Positions 1 through 8,879 are shown, counted from the stretch's first letter. The stretch: 64,000 bases of DNA from SKVR01 sp046291875 (GCA_046291875.1 JBKBSF010000026.1:5367-69366), one strand, 5' to 3'. Numbers and translations: made by a program. The notes: generated by a model from the letters alone, not told the origin.

Positions 1-1326
1 GTGCTTCATCACTTTGATTTCAGCCACATTGCCGAGGTAAATGACAATGATAACTTCTCCGTAAAAATCTGGATAGAGCAAACAGAAGACGGCAGTGGCG
101 GAATAACTGGAAACAACAGGTTTGACAATGTAAGCCTGGATGGCGAAGCTCTGGAAGGGGTAAACCGGCCACCGGTACTGATAAAATGGTTCCCCGAAAA
201 CATTGAGCTTATAGCCCAAAATCCGGCTTATATTTTAGATTTATCGACCTATTTCAGCGATCCGGATGGCGATCTCATGCAATATACCCTTGTGGCACCC
301 CAGGGTCAGTTTGTCAATATCAGTAAGAATACTCATGAACTTACCATTCAACCTTTGAAGGCCGGAAGTGGCAAGCTAAAGATACTTGCCACAGACGGAA
401 CCCATCCTCCCCTGACGATTTCGGCCAATATACTTGTATATCCGGATGCGGTACTCCTGCAGACGGGAAATTATTTATTCGACTACTGGGACCCCAATGA
501 GCCTGAAGGCAGTTTTCCTGAACACATGATTTTTCTTCAAAGCGAACAGGATGATCCGGATCTTGGCACGCCATCCCTGCATGCCTATAACATCCCGGCA
601 GCAGATTATGCATCCGGAGATCAGGGAAATATTGGTTTTCCTTACCGCAATCAAAGCAGAACAAGAATAAATGGAATGGGAGCCGATGGCATATCGTTTA
701 TCAATACCGGAAGGGGCCGCGATTTGGGTGTAGCATTGCTTGCAATAAATACAGAAAATGCTCAAAATGTAACCCTTAGCTGGAAGGCTTCTACCATCAG
801 AGCCAATTCGAGGGCTTACCACTTCAGATTACAATACAGAGTAGGCTACCAGGGGTTGTGGAAAAACTGGACCCATGAGGCCGGATACCCCATTGAATAT
901 GTGCGTGCCCCGGTTGCAGGCCATCAAACTTTTTTTGAAGATCTGGAACTTCCACCAGATGCCAGAAACAAACCTTATGTCCAGATCAGATGGGTGTACT
1001 ATTATACCGGAATACAGCTTAATGAAAACAGTGGAGCACGCGACATGCTGGCAGTTAACAGCATTCAGGTGAAATCTCTTCAAACGGGTGTTGAAACAGA
1101 AGGTCAACACCAACACCAAAGCACTTTGACAGCATTTCCGAACCCTACTACCCATGGCAGGTTGTATTTAAGCCAAAAAGCATCCGGATCGCTTTACGAT
1201 ATCACAGGGATTATGATAGCACGGTTGGATGATGTGACAAGTATTAACACCCACGGACTGAGCAATGGGATCTATTTTTTCAGAAGCGATAGTGGCGAAA
1301 CCATTCGATTTATTGTATCGCGCTGA
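1..1326 (+). CDS. T9SS-sorted secreted protein, C-terminal part (5' end outside window)
   Basis: The reading frame is open from the first base, so only the last 441 or so residues are present. Residues ~60-150 look like an Ig/cadherin-like beta domain (a 'FSDPDGD' segment typical of bacterial cadherin-like repeats). Residues ~150-360 are a large beta-rich region of unknown function. The last ~65 residues match a type A type IX secretion sorting domain: 'AFPNPT' start, 'YDITG' strand, 'LSNGIYFF' near the end and a basic final residue. The product is therefore expected to cross the outer membrane by T9SS and be released or anchored on the surface. The catalytic or binding function is not visible in this fragment. 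Confidence 0.8.
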   Translation: MLHHFDFSHIAEVNDNDNFSVKIWIEQTEDGSGGITGNNRFDNVSLDGEALEGVNRPPVLIKWFPENIELIAQNPAYILDLSTYFSDPDGDLMQYTLVAPQGQFVNISKNTHELTIQPLKAGSGKLKILATDGTHPPLTISANILVYPDAVLLQTGNYLFDYWDPNEPEGSFPEHMIFLQSEQDDPDLGTPSLHAYNIPAADYASGDQGNIGFPYRNQSRTRINGMGADGISFINTGRGRDLGVALLAINTENAQNVTLSWKASTIRANSRAYHFRLQYRVGYQGLWKNWTHEAGYPIEYVRAPVAGHQTFFEDLELPPDARNKPYVQIRWVYYYTGIQLNENSGARDMLAVNSIQVKSLQTGVETEGQHQHQSTLTAFPNPTTHGRLYLSQKASGSLYDITGIMIARLDDVTSINTHGLSNGIYFFRSDSGETIRFIVSR

Positions 1327-1379
1327 TGGGTGCCAAAAATGGAGAAGCCCGGATTACACGTCAATAATGCTGCGGAAAA

Positions 1380-1411
1380 TTTGTCATTCTACACTTTTTC
1401 AGCTACTTTCG
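1380..1411 (+). promoter_or_regulatory. Putative Bacteroidota-type promoter upstream of the slyD-like gene
   Basis: TTTG at 1380-1383 is followed 20 bases later by TACTTTCG at 1404-1411, close to the Bacteroidota -33/-7 pattern (TTTG, 19-21 bases, TAnnTTTG). Transcription would start near 1418, just before the hairpin at 1429-1462. Assignment is by eye only. Confidence 0.4.
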
Positions 1412-1428
1412 TAGTTAATTATGCAAAG

Positions 1429-1472
1429 GGGCTCTGCTCATAGTCCATAATAAGCAGAGCCCTGTTTTTTTC
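1429..1472 (+). terminator. Rho-independent terminator or leader hairpin before the slyD-like gene
   Basis: A 10-bp perfect stem (GGGCTCTGCT at 1429-1438 with AGCAGAGCCC at 1453-1462) with a 14-base loop is followed by TG and a run of T. It can terminate the upstream secreted-protein gene. It also lies between the putative promoter at 1380-1411 and the ATG at 1498, so slyD transcripts from that promoter must pass it. Confidence 0.75.
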
Positions 1473-1497
1473 ACTTTATTTATTTCAAGTATTTAAT

Positions 1498-1995
1498 ATG
1501 AGTACAGCAAAAGTTATTTCTCTGACCTATGAATTGCGCTCAGGCGATGGCCAGGGCAATGTAGTAGAAATTGCGGGCAAAGACAATCCTGCTGAATTTC
1601 TTTTTGGAGCCGGCAACCTGATACCTGAGTTCGAAGATCATCTCAGAGACCTCAATCCTGGCGAAACCTTTGAGTTTATTATCAGTTCCGAAAATGCCTA
1701 TGGTGAAATCAACCCCGGCGCCATTGTAGATCTGCCCCGCAATATTTTCATTATCGACGGCCAGGAAGCCAGCGACCTTCTGGTGGTGGGCAACATGGTA
1801 CCTATGCGCAACGATCAGGGCGACCCCTTGCAGGGAAAGATCCTGTCTATCGAAGAAGAGCTGGTAAAAATGGATTTCAATCACCCCCTGGCGGGTCAGG
1901 ACCTCCATTTCAAAGGTGAGATACTCAATACTCGCCAGGCAACCCCCGAAGAAGTAGCCCACGGGCATGTACACAGTGGTGATAACTGCCACTAA
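1498..1995 (+). CDS. slyD: FKBP-type peptidyl-prolyl cis-trans isomerase, SlyD-like
   Basis: A 165-residue cytoplasmic protein with the SlyD layout. An FKBP half-domain at each end (residues 1-70 and ~130-150) surrounds an insert-in-flap segment. 'FGAGNLIPEFEDHL' and 'NPGETFEFIISSENAYGEINP' are the recognisable FKBP strands, and the C-terminus is histidine-rich (HGHVHSGDNCH), consistent with weak metal binding. Known family role: proline isomerase and folding helper, sometimes in nickel enzyme maturation. No hydrogenase gene is in the window, so a general folding role is more likely. The ATG follows a terminator-like hairpin by 26 bases. The gene appears monocistronic. Confidence 0.85.
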   Translation: MSTAKVISLTYELRSGDGQGNVVEIAGKDNPAEFLFGAGNLIPEFEDHLRDLNPGETFEFIISSENAYGEINPGAIVDLPRNIFIIDGQEASDLLVVGNMVPMRNDQGDPLQGKILSIEEELVKMDFNHPLAGQDLHFKGEILNTRQATPEEVAHGHVHSGDNCH

Positions 1996-2093
1996 ACCAA
2001 CTATAATACCCCAAAGAGCATAGCATTGAATGCAATATAGGTCAGGGATAAAGAAAAAATTTCCCCAAAAACTTAAATATTGCAGATTTCTAT

Positions 2094-2101
2094 TACCTTT
2101 G
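2094..2101 (+). promoter_or_regulatory. -7 promoter box of the cold-shock gene
   Basis: TACCTTTG is an exact match to the Bacteroidota -7 consensus TAnnTTTG. No convincing -33 TTTG is seen. The box puts the transcript start near 2107. That falls inside the longest possible reading frame (from 2080) and so supports the shorter start at 2143. Confidence 0.55.
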
Positions 2102-2142
2102 CTGAGAATTCAATTTTTATTATTTTTTACTTTTTATTTACA

Positions 2143-2337
2143 ATGAATAACGGAACAGTAAAATTTTTCAATGAAACCAAAGGTTTTGGTTTTATTAAAG
2201 AAGAAGGAACCAACAAAGAGTACTTCGTACACGTAACAGGCCTTATCGACGAAATCAGGGAAAATGACAACGTAACATTCGACCTGAAAGAAGGCAAAAA
2301 AGGATTAAATGCAGTAAATGTGAAAGTGGTAGACTAA
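2143..2337 (+). CDS. Cold-shock domain protein (CspA family)
   Basis: 64 residues, the usual size for a single cold-shock domain. It begins 'MNNGTVKFFNETKGFGFI', containing the RNP1-type 'KGFGFI' motif, with RNP2 as 'YFVHVTG' and a conserved C-terminal strand. This is an RNA/ssDNA-binding beta barrel that acts as an RNA chaperone in the cytoplasm. The frame is open upstream to 2080, but homologues start at MN(x)GTVKFF and the promoter box lies within that extension, so 2143 is chosen. It is followed by its own strong terminator and is monocistronic. Confidence 0.92.
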   Translation: MNNGTVKFFNETKGFGFIKEEGTNKEYFVHVTGLIDEIRENDNVTFDLKEGKKGLNAVNVKVVD

Positions 2338-2368
2338 TATCCAAGATACACAACTCATTTATGAATTG

Positions 2369-2398
2369 AAAAGCCTTACGATGTAAGGCTTTTTTTTT
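2369..2398 (+). terminator. Rho-independent terminator of the cold-shock gene
   Basis: AAGCCTTAC, loop GAT, GTAAGGCTT, then a run of T to 2398. The stem starts about 30 bases after the csp stop codon. Confidence 0.9.
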
Positions 2399-2440
2399 AA
2401 ACTTTGCAAACCCATTCTGCCATCTCTCCGTTTTCGCACC

Positions 2441-3379
2441 ATGAACATCACCAAAAAGCATATCAGCTGCCAGGAGCAAAGTATTTTTCTGAATATCTAC
2501 CTGCCCGAACAAACCCCCAAAGCCATTATCCAGATCAACCATGGCCTGGCAGAGCACAGCCAGCGCTATCGTGAGTTTGCCACTTTCCTTTGCGAGAAAG
2601 GATACGGAGTATATTTCCACGATCATCCGGCACACGGTAAGTCGGCAGCCGACCCCGATAAGCTGGGCCATTTGCCATGGCGTGGAGGCTGGGACAGCAT
2701 GCTTGCCGTAATCCATACCATTAATAAGCAGATCCGAAAGGCTCATCCGCAGGTGCCGGTATTCCTTTTCGGGCACAGCATGGGCTCACTGCTGGCACGA
2801 TATTACAATGCCACCTTCCCTATGTATTTTAAGGGAATGATCCTTTCAGGTACCACAAACCCAAGCCCTTCAAAACTCAAATCGAGCCTTACTGTGGTTA
2901 AATTTATGAAGATGTACCGCAAGTCTTCTTTCAAAAGCCCATGGCTCAACAACCTTTTTTACAAAGGATACAGTAAAACACTGCAAAACCCTGCCACCGA
3001 CTTCGACTGGCTCACCAGCAACCCTCACGAGGTGCAGAAGTACATCGAAGATCCCTGTTGTGGCTTTCAACTTTCACTGGGCTTTTTCAAAAACCTGCTC
3101 CAGGGAACACTTCAAATGCTAAAAACCGAAAAACAATTGCGGTTTCGCAAAAATTTCTCCACCCTGATCATTGCCGGAAAAATGGACCCCGTAGGAAACT
3201 TTGGAAAAGATCCTGAGATGGTTTTCCAGAAGTATCGCCAGCAAGGTTTCTTCAGAACTCAGCTACACCTTGTAGAACAGGGCAGGCATGAATTGCTCAA
3301 CGAACACGAAGAAACGCAAAAGGAATTCTTCCGTGTTGTAGATAATTTTATCCAGGAAAAACTGCGCGGCCAGTTCTAA
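2441..3379 (+). CDS. Alpha/beta hydrolase, monoacylglycerol lipase-like (serine hydrolase)
   Basis: 312 residues with no signal peptide. The fold is marked by 'INHGLAEHSQRY' (oxyanion region, residue ~33), 'HDHPAHGKS', the nucleophile elbow 'GHSMGS' with Ser113, a late Asp in 'AGKMDPVGN' and a C-terminal His in 'GRHELLNE'. This is the catalytic triad of the Hydrolase_4 / lysophospholipase-monoglyceride lipase group. The likely reaction is hydrolysis of an acyl ester such as monoacylglycerol or lysophospholipid; the actual substrate cannot be read from sequence. The gene stands alone between the csp terminator and the M13 peptidase. Confidence 0.85.
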   Translation: MNITKKHISCQEQSIFLNIYLPEQTPKAIIQINHGLAEHSQRYREFATFLCEKGYGVYFHDHPAHGKSAADPDKLGHLPWRGGWDSMLAVIHTINKQIRKAHPQVPVFLFGHSMGSLLARYYNATFPMYFKGMILSGTTNPSPSKLKSSLTVVKFMKMYRKSSFKSPWLNNLFYKGYSKTLQNPATDFDWLTSNPHEVQKYIEDPCCGFQLSLGFFKNLLQGTLQMLKTEKQLRFRKNFSTLIIAGKMDPVGNFGKDPEMVFQKYRQQGFFRTQLHLVEQGRHELLNEHEETQKEFFRVVDNFIQEKLRGQF

Positions 3380-3504
3380 TCTCCCTTTCCTTCCACACCA
3401 AAATAATGTTAAAACCAAACCTTTCCTGGGTTTAATTCGTTTGGATTGTAGTATTTTCGGACACAATTAGCTCAAGAAAAGGAAAAACAAGTTTTAACCT
3501 CCAA

Positions 3505-3550
3505 CAATGCAGGCGTTGCAGTTTTTCAATTAAAAGCAACGCAGGCATTG
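3505..3550 (+). repeat. Imperfect inverted repeat in the leader of the M13 peptidase gene
   Basis: Arms 3505-3519 and 3536-3550 pair over 12 of 15 positions (CAATGC...CGTTGC against GCAACG...GCATTG, central three bases unpaired) with a 16-base AT-rich loop. The element ends 19 bases before the peptidase ATG. It could be an RNA hairpin over the ribosome entry site or a dyad operator. Confidence 0.5.
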
Positions 3551-3569
3551 CCAACAAAACAACTTCACT

Positions 3570-5618
3570 ATGAATACCCCATTTCGCTTGTGGGCAGTGC
3601 TTTTTATTATGGTAAGCACACCCTGGTTTTTTGTTTCATGCCAGCAGGCAGCCCCTCCTGCCCCTCCCATTAAGCTTTCCAATATGGATAAGACGGTGAA
3701 TCCCGGCGACGATTTTTATCGTTTTGTCAACGGTGGATGGCTGATCAACAACCCCATTCCAGAGGAGTATAGCCGTTATGGATCTTTTGAGCAACTGGCA
3801 GAGCAAAATGAAGAAAAACTCCTTGCCCTTGTAAATCAGATCCGCAACGACCGTACAGCTCAGCAAGGCACCAACCGGCAACGCATCAGAGATTTTTACA
3901 ACAGCGCAATGGATACCCTTACCCAGACCCGCCTGGGCATACAACCCATAGCATTTCTGTTGGATGAGATCGATCAACTCAGCGACCGCTCTCAACTTCC
4001 ACAGATTATGGCAAAGTTGCATCTGTATGGTATTTCTCCTGTGTTCAGCCTGCGCTCAGCGCAGGACCGTAAAAATACAGAACAAATGATCGCATCCATT
4101 GCACAGGGAGGTTTAGGAATGTCGGATCGCGACTATTACCTCAACCAGGATGCACGTTCGGTAGAGATCCGTCAAAACTATGAGCTGTTTATTGAAAAGA
4201 TCTTTATCCTTGCGGGATACGAAAAAAATGAAGCACAGCAGGCTCGCAGCAGGGTAATGGATATGGAAACCAGTATGGCAGAAGCTTCAATGACCCGACT
4301 GGAGCGACGCAATCCTTATGCCACCTACAACAAAATGAGCGTGCAGGAGCTACAGCAGCTAATGCCTGATTTTGATTGGGACATGTACCTGCGGGGTCTT
4401 GCCATCAGCATAGATGAGATCAACGTGAGTCAACCCCGGTTCTTCGAAAATGCCACCAAACTCGTTGCCAGCCAACCCCTGGAAGCATGGAAAAGCTATC
4501 TGAAGTGGAATGTATTGCGCTCTTCGGCCCAACATATCGGTCAGGACTTTGACGAGGCACAATTCGACTTTTACGGCCGGGTAATGACAGGGAGCGAAAA
4601 GCAGCGTGAACGATGGAAAAGAGCGCTGTCAAGCCTCAACTTTAGCATTGGAGAGGCTCTTGGACAGGAGTATGTGGCACTGCATTTCCCCCCCGAGTCA
4701 AAGGAAAGGATGGTAGATCTGGTGGAACATCTCAGAAGAGCCTTTCATCAGCGCATTGAGCAACTCCAGTGGATGAGCGATGAAACCAAACAGGAAGCCT
4801 TCGCCAAACTGCAAGCAATGAATGTAAAGATTGGCTACCCCGATAAATGGACCGATTTCAGCGAGCTGGAAATAAAGGATCAACCCTACATCCTCAATAT
4901 CCTGGCTGCCCGAAAATTTAACATCCGGCGCAACCTTGAGGAAATCGGGCAACCCGTTGATCGCGATAAATGGTTTATGACCCCGCAAACCGTAAATGCA
5001 TACTATAGCCCCACCATGAATGAGATCGTTTTCCCTGCGGCCATTCTGCAACCTCCTTTCTTCTACCCCCACGGTGATGATGCGGTAAATTTTGGCGCAA
5101 TCGGTATGGTAATCGGCCACGAAATGACCCATGGATTCGATGATCAGGGGCGACGCTACGCCATGGATGGCAACCTGAGAGACTGGTGGACAGAAGAAGA
5201 CAGCCGCCGTTTTGAGGAACTGTCTGAAGTGCTGGTGGAGCAATACAATAATTATGTAATGCTCGACAGCCTCACCATAAACGGACGCCTGAGCCTGGGA
5301 GAAAATATTGCCGACCTGGGAGGGCTTACCATTGCTTACCATGCCCTGCAAAACAAGCTGGCTGAAGATGGACGTCCTGACAAAATTGACGGTTTTACGC
5401 CCGAACAACGGTTCTTCATCTCCTATGCCCAGATCTGGCGTAACCATATGCGCGACCAGCGTCTGATGCAACAACTCAACGAAGGGCCCCACTCTCCTGG
5501 TGAAGCACGTGTGAATGGCATTGTTTATAATATGGAAGAGTTTTACAGGGCTTTCAATATACAACCCGACAATTCTCAACGCTTTATCGCACCCGAAGCA
5601 AGAGCAGAAATCTGGTAA
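3570..5618 (+). CDS. pepO: M13 family zinc metallopeptidase (neprilysin/PepO type), lipoprotein
   Basis: 682 residues, the normal length of the M13 family. The N-terminus is a hydrophobic signal ending in a lipobox-like FVSC (Cys24), so the enzyme is probably a lipoprotein facing the periplasm or surface. The zinc motif HEMTH is at His517-Glu518-His521, and the third ligand is Glu578 in 'ENIADLGG', a combination specific to M13. 'NAYYSPTMNEIVFPAAILQPPF' is the family substrate-binding segment. Role: cleavage of oligopeptides outside the cytoplasm. It is monocistronic, with a structured leader and a bidirectional terminator downstream. Confidence 0.92.
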   Translation: MNTPFRLWAVLFIMVSTPWFFVSCQQAAPPAPPIKLSNMDKTVNPGDDFYRFVNGGWLINNPIPEEYSRYGSFEQLAEQNEEKLLALVNQIRNDRTAQQGTNRQRIRDFYNSAMDTLTQTRLGIQPIAFLLDEIDQLSDRSQLPQIMAKLHLYGISPVFSLRSAQDRKNTEQMIASIAQGGLGMSDRDYYLNQDARSVEIRQNYELFIEKIFILAGYEKNEAQQARSRVMDMETSMAEASMTRLERRNPYATYNKMSVQELQQLMPDFDWDMYLRGLAISIDEINVSQPRFFENATKLVASQPLEAWKSYLKWNVLRSSAQHIGQDFDEAQFDFYGRVMTGSEKQRERWKRALSSLNFSIGEALGQEYVALHFPPESKERMVDLVEHLRRAFHQRIEQLQWMSDETKQEAFAKLQAMNVKIGYPDKWTDFSELEIKDQPYILNILAARKFNIRRNLEEIGQPVDRDKWFMTPQTVNAYYSPTMNEIVFPAAILQPPFFYPHGDDAVNFGAIGMVIGHEMTHGFDDQGRRYAMDGNLRDWWTEEDSRRFEELSEVLVEQYNNYVMLDSLTINGRLSLGENIADLGGLTIAYHALQNKLAEDGRPDKIDGFTPEQRFFISYAQIWRNHMRDQRLMQQLNEGPHSPGEARVNGIVYNMEEFYRAFNIQPDNSQRFIAPEARAEIW

Positions 5619-5630
5619 AAAGTAACCATA

Positions 5631-5678
5631 AAAAAAATAAGGCTGTATGAGGAATATTTCATACAGCCTTATTTTTTT
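5631..5678. terminator. Bidirectional rho-independent terminator between convergent genes
   Basis: A long near-perfect inverted repeat (5631-5650 against 5659-5678) with an 8-base loop. The core is AAGGCTGTATGA/TCATACAGCCTT, with A-runs on one side and T-runs on the other, so it works for both the M13 peptidase (+) and the M6 protease (-). Confidence 0.9.
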
Positions 5679-5710
5679 GCACCATCCTTTGCTTTAGGTT
5701 GCAAAGAGTA

Positions 5711-8290
5711 CTATTCAACAATCACTTTGAAGGCGGTTTTCTCTTTACCCATATTGTCCCATTGCAGGAAGTAAGTTCCGGCGGGCAGATGCCTGATATC
5801 CATCTTTGCTTCAGCTCCGGGGGTCATGGGGGAGCTCACTGCAATCTGTCCTGCCACATTTACAAGCCGCAAGGTAGCAGATTGAATGTCCTGTGGTAAC
5901 TGTACATACAACCATTCCCTGGCAGGATTGGGCCATATACGCACAGGCAACAATTCTGGCGTATTTACAGAGGCCGCAAACTCAAACCGGGCTTCCAGGG
6001 AGCGATGAGCCTCAACGGTAAAGCTATAATTAAGCTGTGTACTTACCACCGAACCGTTCTCTGTCCAATGCAGGAAATTATAATCCTGGGCAGGTTGTGC
6101 CTGCACCGTATGCTGCGAATTTGCAAGGAATGCACCGGCACCGGTTACACTACCGCCAGTGGCAGGTGTTGCTGTAAGTTCAATATTGAAAAACTGGGGT
6201 TGCTGGGTCAGGGGCTCTGACAGGGCCTTGATGCTCCAGTCGCCCTGTATGTTGAACTGTGTGAGAGTAGTCCAGGCTGTCGGGTCTTCCACAGTGGTTC
6301 TTATCATGTTTCCTTTTCCATCGAAATGGGTTTGACTGTCGCGGCCTGCCGGGAATACACCTGCACCCGGATCGGCAAATTCAGCACCAATCCATAGTTC
6401 CTGATCGGGATTGACAATATAGGGGGTTTGCAGATAAACCATAATCCATCGACCGGGATATTGCCAGAATGATTGCGAAACATACTCTACGAGGTTTTCA
6501 GAATCGTTTCCCTGCCAGATCTTAATGCGTGCAGTGGTTGCATTCTGATTGATATAGACCTTTATGGCTTTAATTACCCCTGCCTGGAAACTTTCAATAT
6601 CCTGAGGAGTAAAGCGCTTGGCGATCTGAAATGTACCGGGTTGCGAAAGTCCCACGCTGCTGGTGCTGTAGCCATCGTCCCACTCAAGCCATTGAACAAC
6701 ATGATCGGGGTGCATAAAATCGAAACTCACTGTGCGGTTTGCATGGTTGCGGGTAATATTGGTGATGGGTTTGTTGGTATGTACACCAGACCATGCATTG
6801 GAAGTGCGGAGGGTAAAATCGGTAAAAGCTGTAACATTGCCCTGCCCTGGAAATTGGGCAAAGGGAGTATTGATCTGCCCGTACGACTCGGGGGTTTCCC
6901 ATGGATCGCTGTCGGCATTGGCAAAAACTACGTACATTTTTTGGGGATGCCCCACATTTACACTGTTGCCCGCCTGATCCACATCATTGCTCACATGATA
7001 AATGATCATTCCCTGTCCGGGGATTGCCTGATCGAACCCGGTTTGCTGGCGGTTTTCCAGCAGGTAGTATTCGCCGGGGGTGCGAGTATTGATTCGGAAA
7101 AAGCTGTGAGGAGTGGTCATACTGTTTTGCAGCGTAACGCTCTGTGGAGTATCCAGTATTGTGGGTTCAGCCCAGTTGTAATAATGGGTTTTGGTAAAAG
7201 CATTATGATGCGCGGGAGTGGCACCGCCATTGTTCCAGGTACCTGAAGCCATCATATCCCATTGCCCGGTTCCGATAAAGTTTCCTCCGGAGCCATCGCC
7301 ATCGGTATCATAGTAATCGGGAGCCCCCAAAACGTGGCCAAACTCATGGCCAATGACACCCATCCGGGTTATGAGTTTCGTTGGGTTGGATTGGGCATTG
7401 CCCCTGAGTTCGGGAGAGCAGGCGTATCTGCTGATCCAGACACCATCGAGCTGCACCGGCTGTATGCTCCAGGCATGCGACCAGATAGTGTTGGGTCCGC
7501 CACCAGCTTCTTGTCCATACCCCGAAAAAATCATATAAACACCATCCACCTGACCATCGCCATCATTGTCGTAATCGGCATAATTTACATATGGATTAGC
7601 AAGGTGCACCCCTTCGGTCATCAGATTGCGTGCACCCTGAAAAGAACCATATTGGGCCATATTCAGGCTGGCAGTAAAAGGGCCAAATACATCCACAGTA
7701 AGATCGAACTGGTTCCATGAATTCTCAAGATAGTAATCTCTCAGGCTACCGGTTGCTCCCCCGGCAGTATAGTTGAGTTGATTAAAAAGCGCATCGAACT
7801 CGGCATGCGAGCGGGTAAATGGCACATCGGGGGTTTGCATTAAGATGCAGATCAGGGTGCGCTCACCAGTGGTGGGAAAGCTTTTAGTCCGGAAATCCTC
7901 CTTCATCTCCCATACCTCCAGCAGCATCCTTTGTTGCTCAGGGCTGAAAAACAGCCCGGGAGTGACTGTCAGCAAAAAGTCTTTCTCTGATTTGCTGCGG
8001 TTGTCGGTTTCGGAAACCTTTACACCAGACAATACCAGGTTGCCCTCTGCATCGTGAACAGCATACTGATATTCACCTTCACGATTTGCCAGGAGGGTAT
8101 AACCATCGGGAGTAACGGCCCAGTTGATCTTTTCATCCCCGCGAAGGTAAAGGTCGATGAGGGTACCATCGGGTTGCTGGTACTGAATGCGGCCAGGATA
8201 AGCCGGGGCGGCCACCAGCCATGAAGTTTGCCCTGCCACAAGCAAGGTAAACAATAGTAAAATCCAAAGTTTTGTAGTAAATCTTGACAT
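5711..8290 (-). CDS. M6 family metalloprotease with T9SS sorting domain
   Basis: 859 residues. In order: signal peptide (1 to ~27); an M6/InhA-type N-terminal prodomain (~30-110, with 'PDGTLIDLYLRGDE' and 'TPDGYTLL'); a catalytic domain with the zinc motif HEFGH at 315-319 followed by 'LGAPDYYDTDGDG' and the met-turn-like 'WDMMASG'; beta-rich accessory domains including a 'TATPATGGSVTGAG' bacterial repeat; and a T9SS type A domain in the last ~70 residues ('VRIWPNPAREWLYVQLP', 'LPAGTYFLQW'). It should be a secreted or surface protease processed at the prodomain. It is the second gene of a probable two-gene unit, 51 bases after a lipoprotein resembling its own prodomain. Confidence 0.9.
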   Translation of the reverse strand: MSRFTTKLWILLLFTLLVAGQTSWLVAAPAYPGRIQYQQPDGTLIDLYLRGDEKINWAVTPDGYTLLANREGEYQYAVHDAEGNLVLSGVKVSETDNRSKSEKDFLLTVTPGLFFSPEQQRMLLEVWEMKEDFRTKSFPTTGERTLICILMQTPDVPFTRSHAEFDALFNQLNYTAGGATGSLRDYYLENSWNQFDLTVDVFGPFTASLNMAQYGSFQGARNLMTEGVHLANPYVNYADYDNDGDGQVDGVYMIFSGYGQEAGGGPNTIWSHAWSIQPVQLDGVWISRYACSPELRGNAQSNPTKLITRMGVIGHEFGHVLGAPDYYDTDGDGSGGNFIGTGQWDMMASGTWNNGGATPAHHNAFTKTHYYNWAEPTILDTPQSVTLQNSMTTPHSFFRINTRTPGEYYLLENRQQTGFDQAIPGQGMIIYHVSNDVDQAGNSVNVGHPQKMYVVFANADSDPWETPESYGQINTPFAQFPGQGNVTAFTDFTLRTSNAWSGVHTNKPITNITRNHANRTVSFDFMHPDHVVQWLEWDDGYSTSSVGLSQPGTFQIAKRFTPQDIESFQAGVIKAIKVYINQNATTARIKIWQGNDSENLVEYVSQSFWQYPGRWIMVYLQTPYIVNPDQELWIGAEFADPGAGVFPAGRDSQTHFDGKGNMIRTTVEDPTAWTTLTQFNIQGDWSIKALSEPLTQQPQFFNIELTATPATGGSVTGAGAFLANSQHTVQAQPAQDYNFLHWTENGSVVSTQLNYSFTVEAHRSLEARFEFAASVNTPELLPVRIWPNPAREWLYVQLPQDIQSATLRLVNVAGQIAVSSPMTPGAEAKMDIRHLPAGTYFLQWDNMGKEKTAFKVIVE

Positions 8291-8341
8291 GCTTTTGATT
8301 AAGGTTAAAGGGTTATGTTGGGAAGTAGATTACAGAACAGT

Positions 8342-8758
8342 TCAGGGCCTGGTGGCATTGATTACCCTCCAGTCTTCATCAGAACGATCTTCGGGGTTTC
8401 GGGCAATGATACCTGTAGACTGCGGCAGGCCCTGATCATCCCTGAAAGTATATTCATAGAACCCTTCAGGGTTCATCACCAGGGGAAATCCGTCGGCAGT
8501 AAGGGCAATATGAAAATGCTCATCGCCCCTGAGGAATATTCTGAGAATATAGCCATCGGGCAATTCATACCAGATAGTATCGGGATAGGCAGGTACTCTG
8601 GAAGGCATATCCTCCATTATATCGGGCACGGGAGGCACCTGAGGTGTTGCAGGAGGCTGAGCCGGAGCTTCTCGTTTGCTGCGGCAGGCGCCTGCAATAG
8701 AAATCAAAGCCAGTGCTATGGCGGGGATTAAAAGAAGTCTTTTCACCGGGAGAGGCAT
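8342..8758 (-). CDS. Lipoprotein consisting of a stand-alone M6-protease-like prodomain
   Basis: 138 residues. The N-terminal hydrophobic signal ends at Cys25 (IAGAC), a plausible lipidation site, followed by a Pro-rich linker. Residues ~55-135 align by eye with residues ~30-110 of the adjacent M6 protease: shared 'PAYP', 'PDG', 'LRGDE', 'DG', 'EG.Y.Y' and 'RS', roughly one third identical. There is no zinc motif and no catalytic domain. It could be a membrane-tethered inhibitor or chaperone of the protease, or a relic of a duplicated protease gene. The intact frame, lipobox and upstream position favour a functional gene, but this is inference. Confidence 0.7.
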   Translation of the reverse strand: MPLPVKRLLLIPAIALALISIAGACRSKREAPAQPPATPQVPPVPDIMEDMPSRVPAYPDTIWYELPDGYILRIFLRGDEHFHIALTADGFPLVMNPEGFYEYTFRDDQGLPQSTGIIARNPEDRSDEDWRVINATRP

Positions 8759-8825
8759 TTAGTTGAATGTGCTAAAATACAATATACTGCCGTAAAAGTG
8801 GCCAAAAAAAGAATGTATATGCTAT

Positions 8826-8856
8826 AAAAAAAGGCTGCACCTTTCGGACAGCCTTT
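8826..8856 (-). terminator. Terminator of the thrS-infC-rpmI-rplT operon
   Basis: Read on the minus strand: AAAGGCTG, an 11-base loop, CAGCCTTT, then a T run. It lies 23 bases past the rplT stop codon and before the lipoprotein/M6 unit on the same strand. Confidence 0.85.
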
Positions 8857-8879
8857 CTTTTGGGGGTATTGCGTTTCGT

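Noticed and set aside
4698..5579. 293-codon minus-strand open frame
   Set aside because: Antisense to the M13 peptidase zinc-site region.
6473..7246. 257-codon open frame on the plus strand
   Set aside because: Antisense to the M6 protease catalytic region; no family signature.
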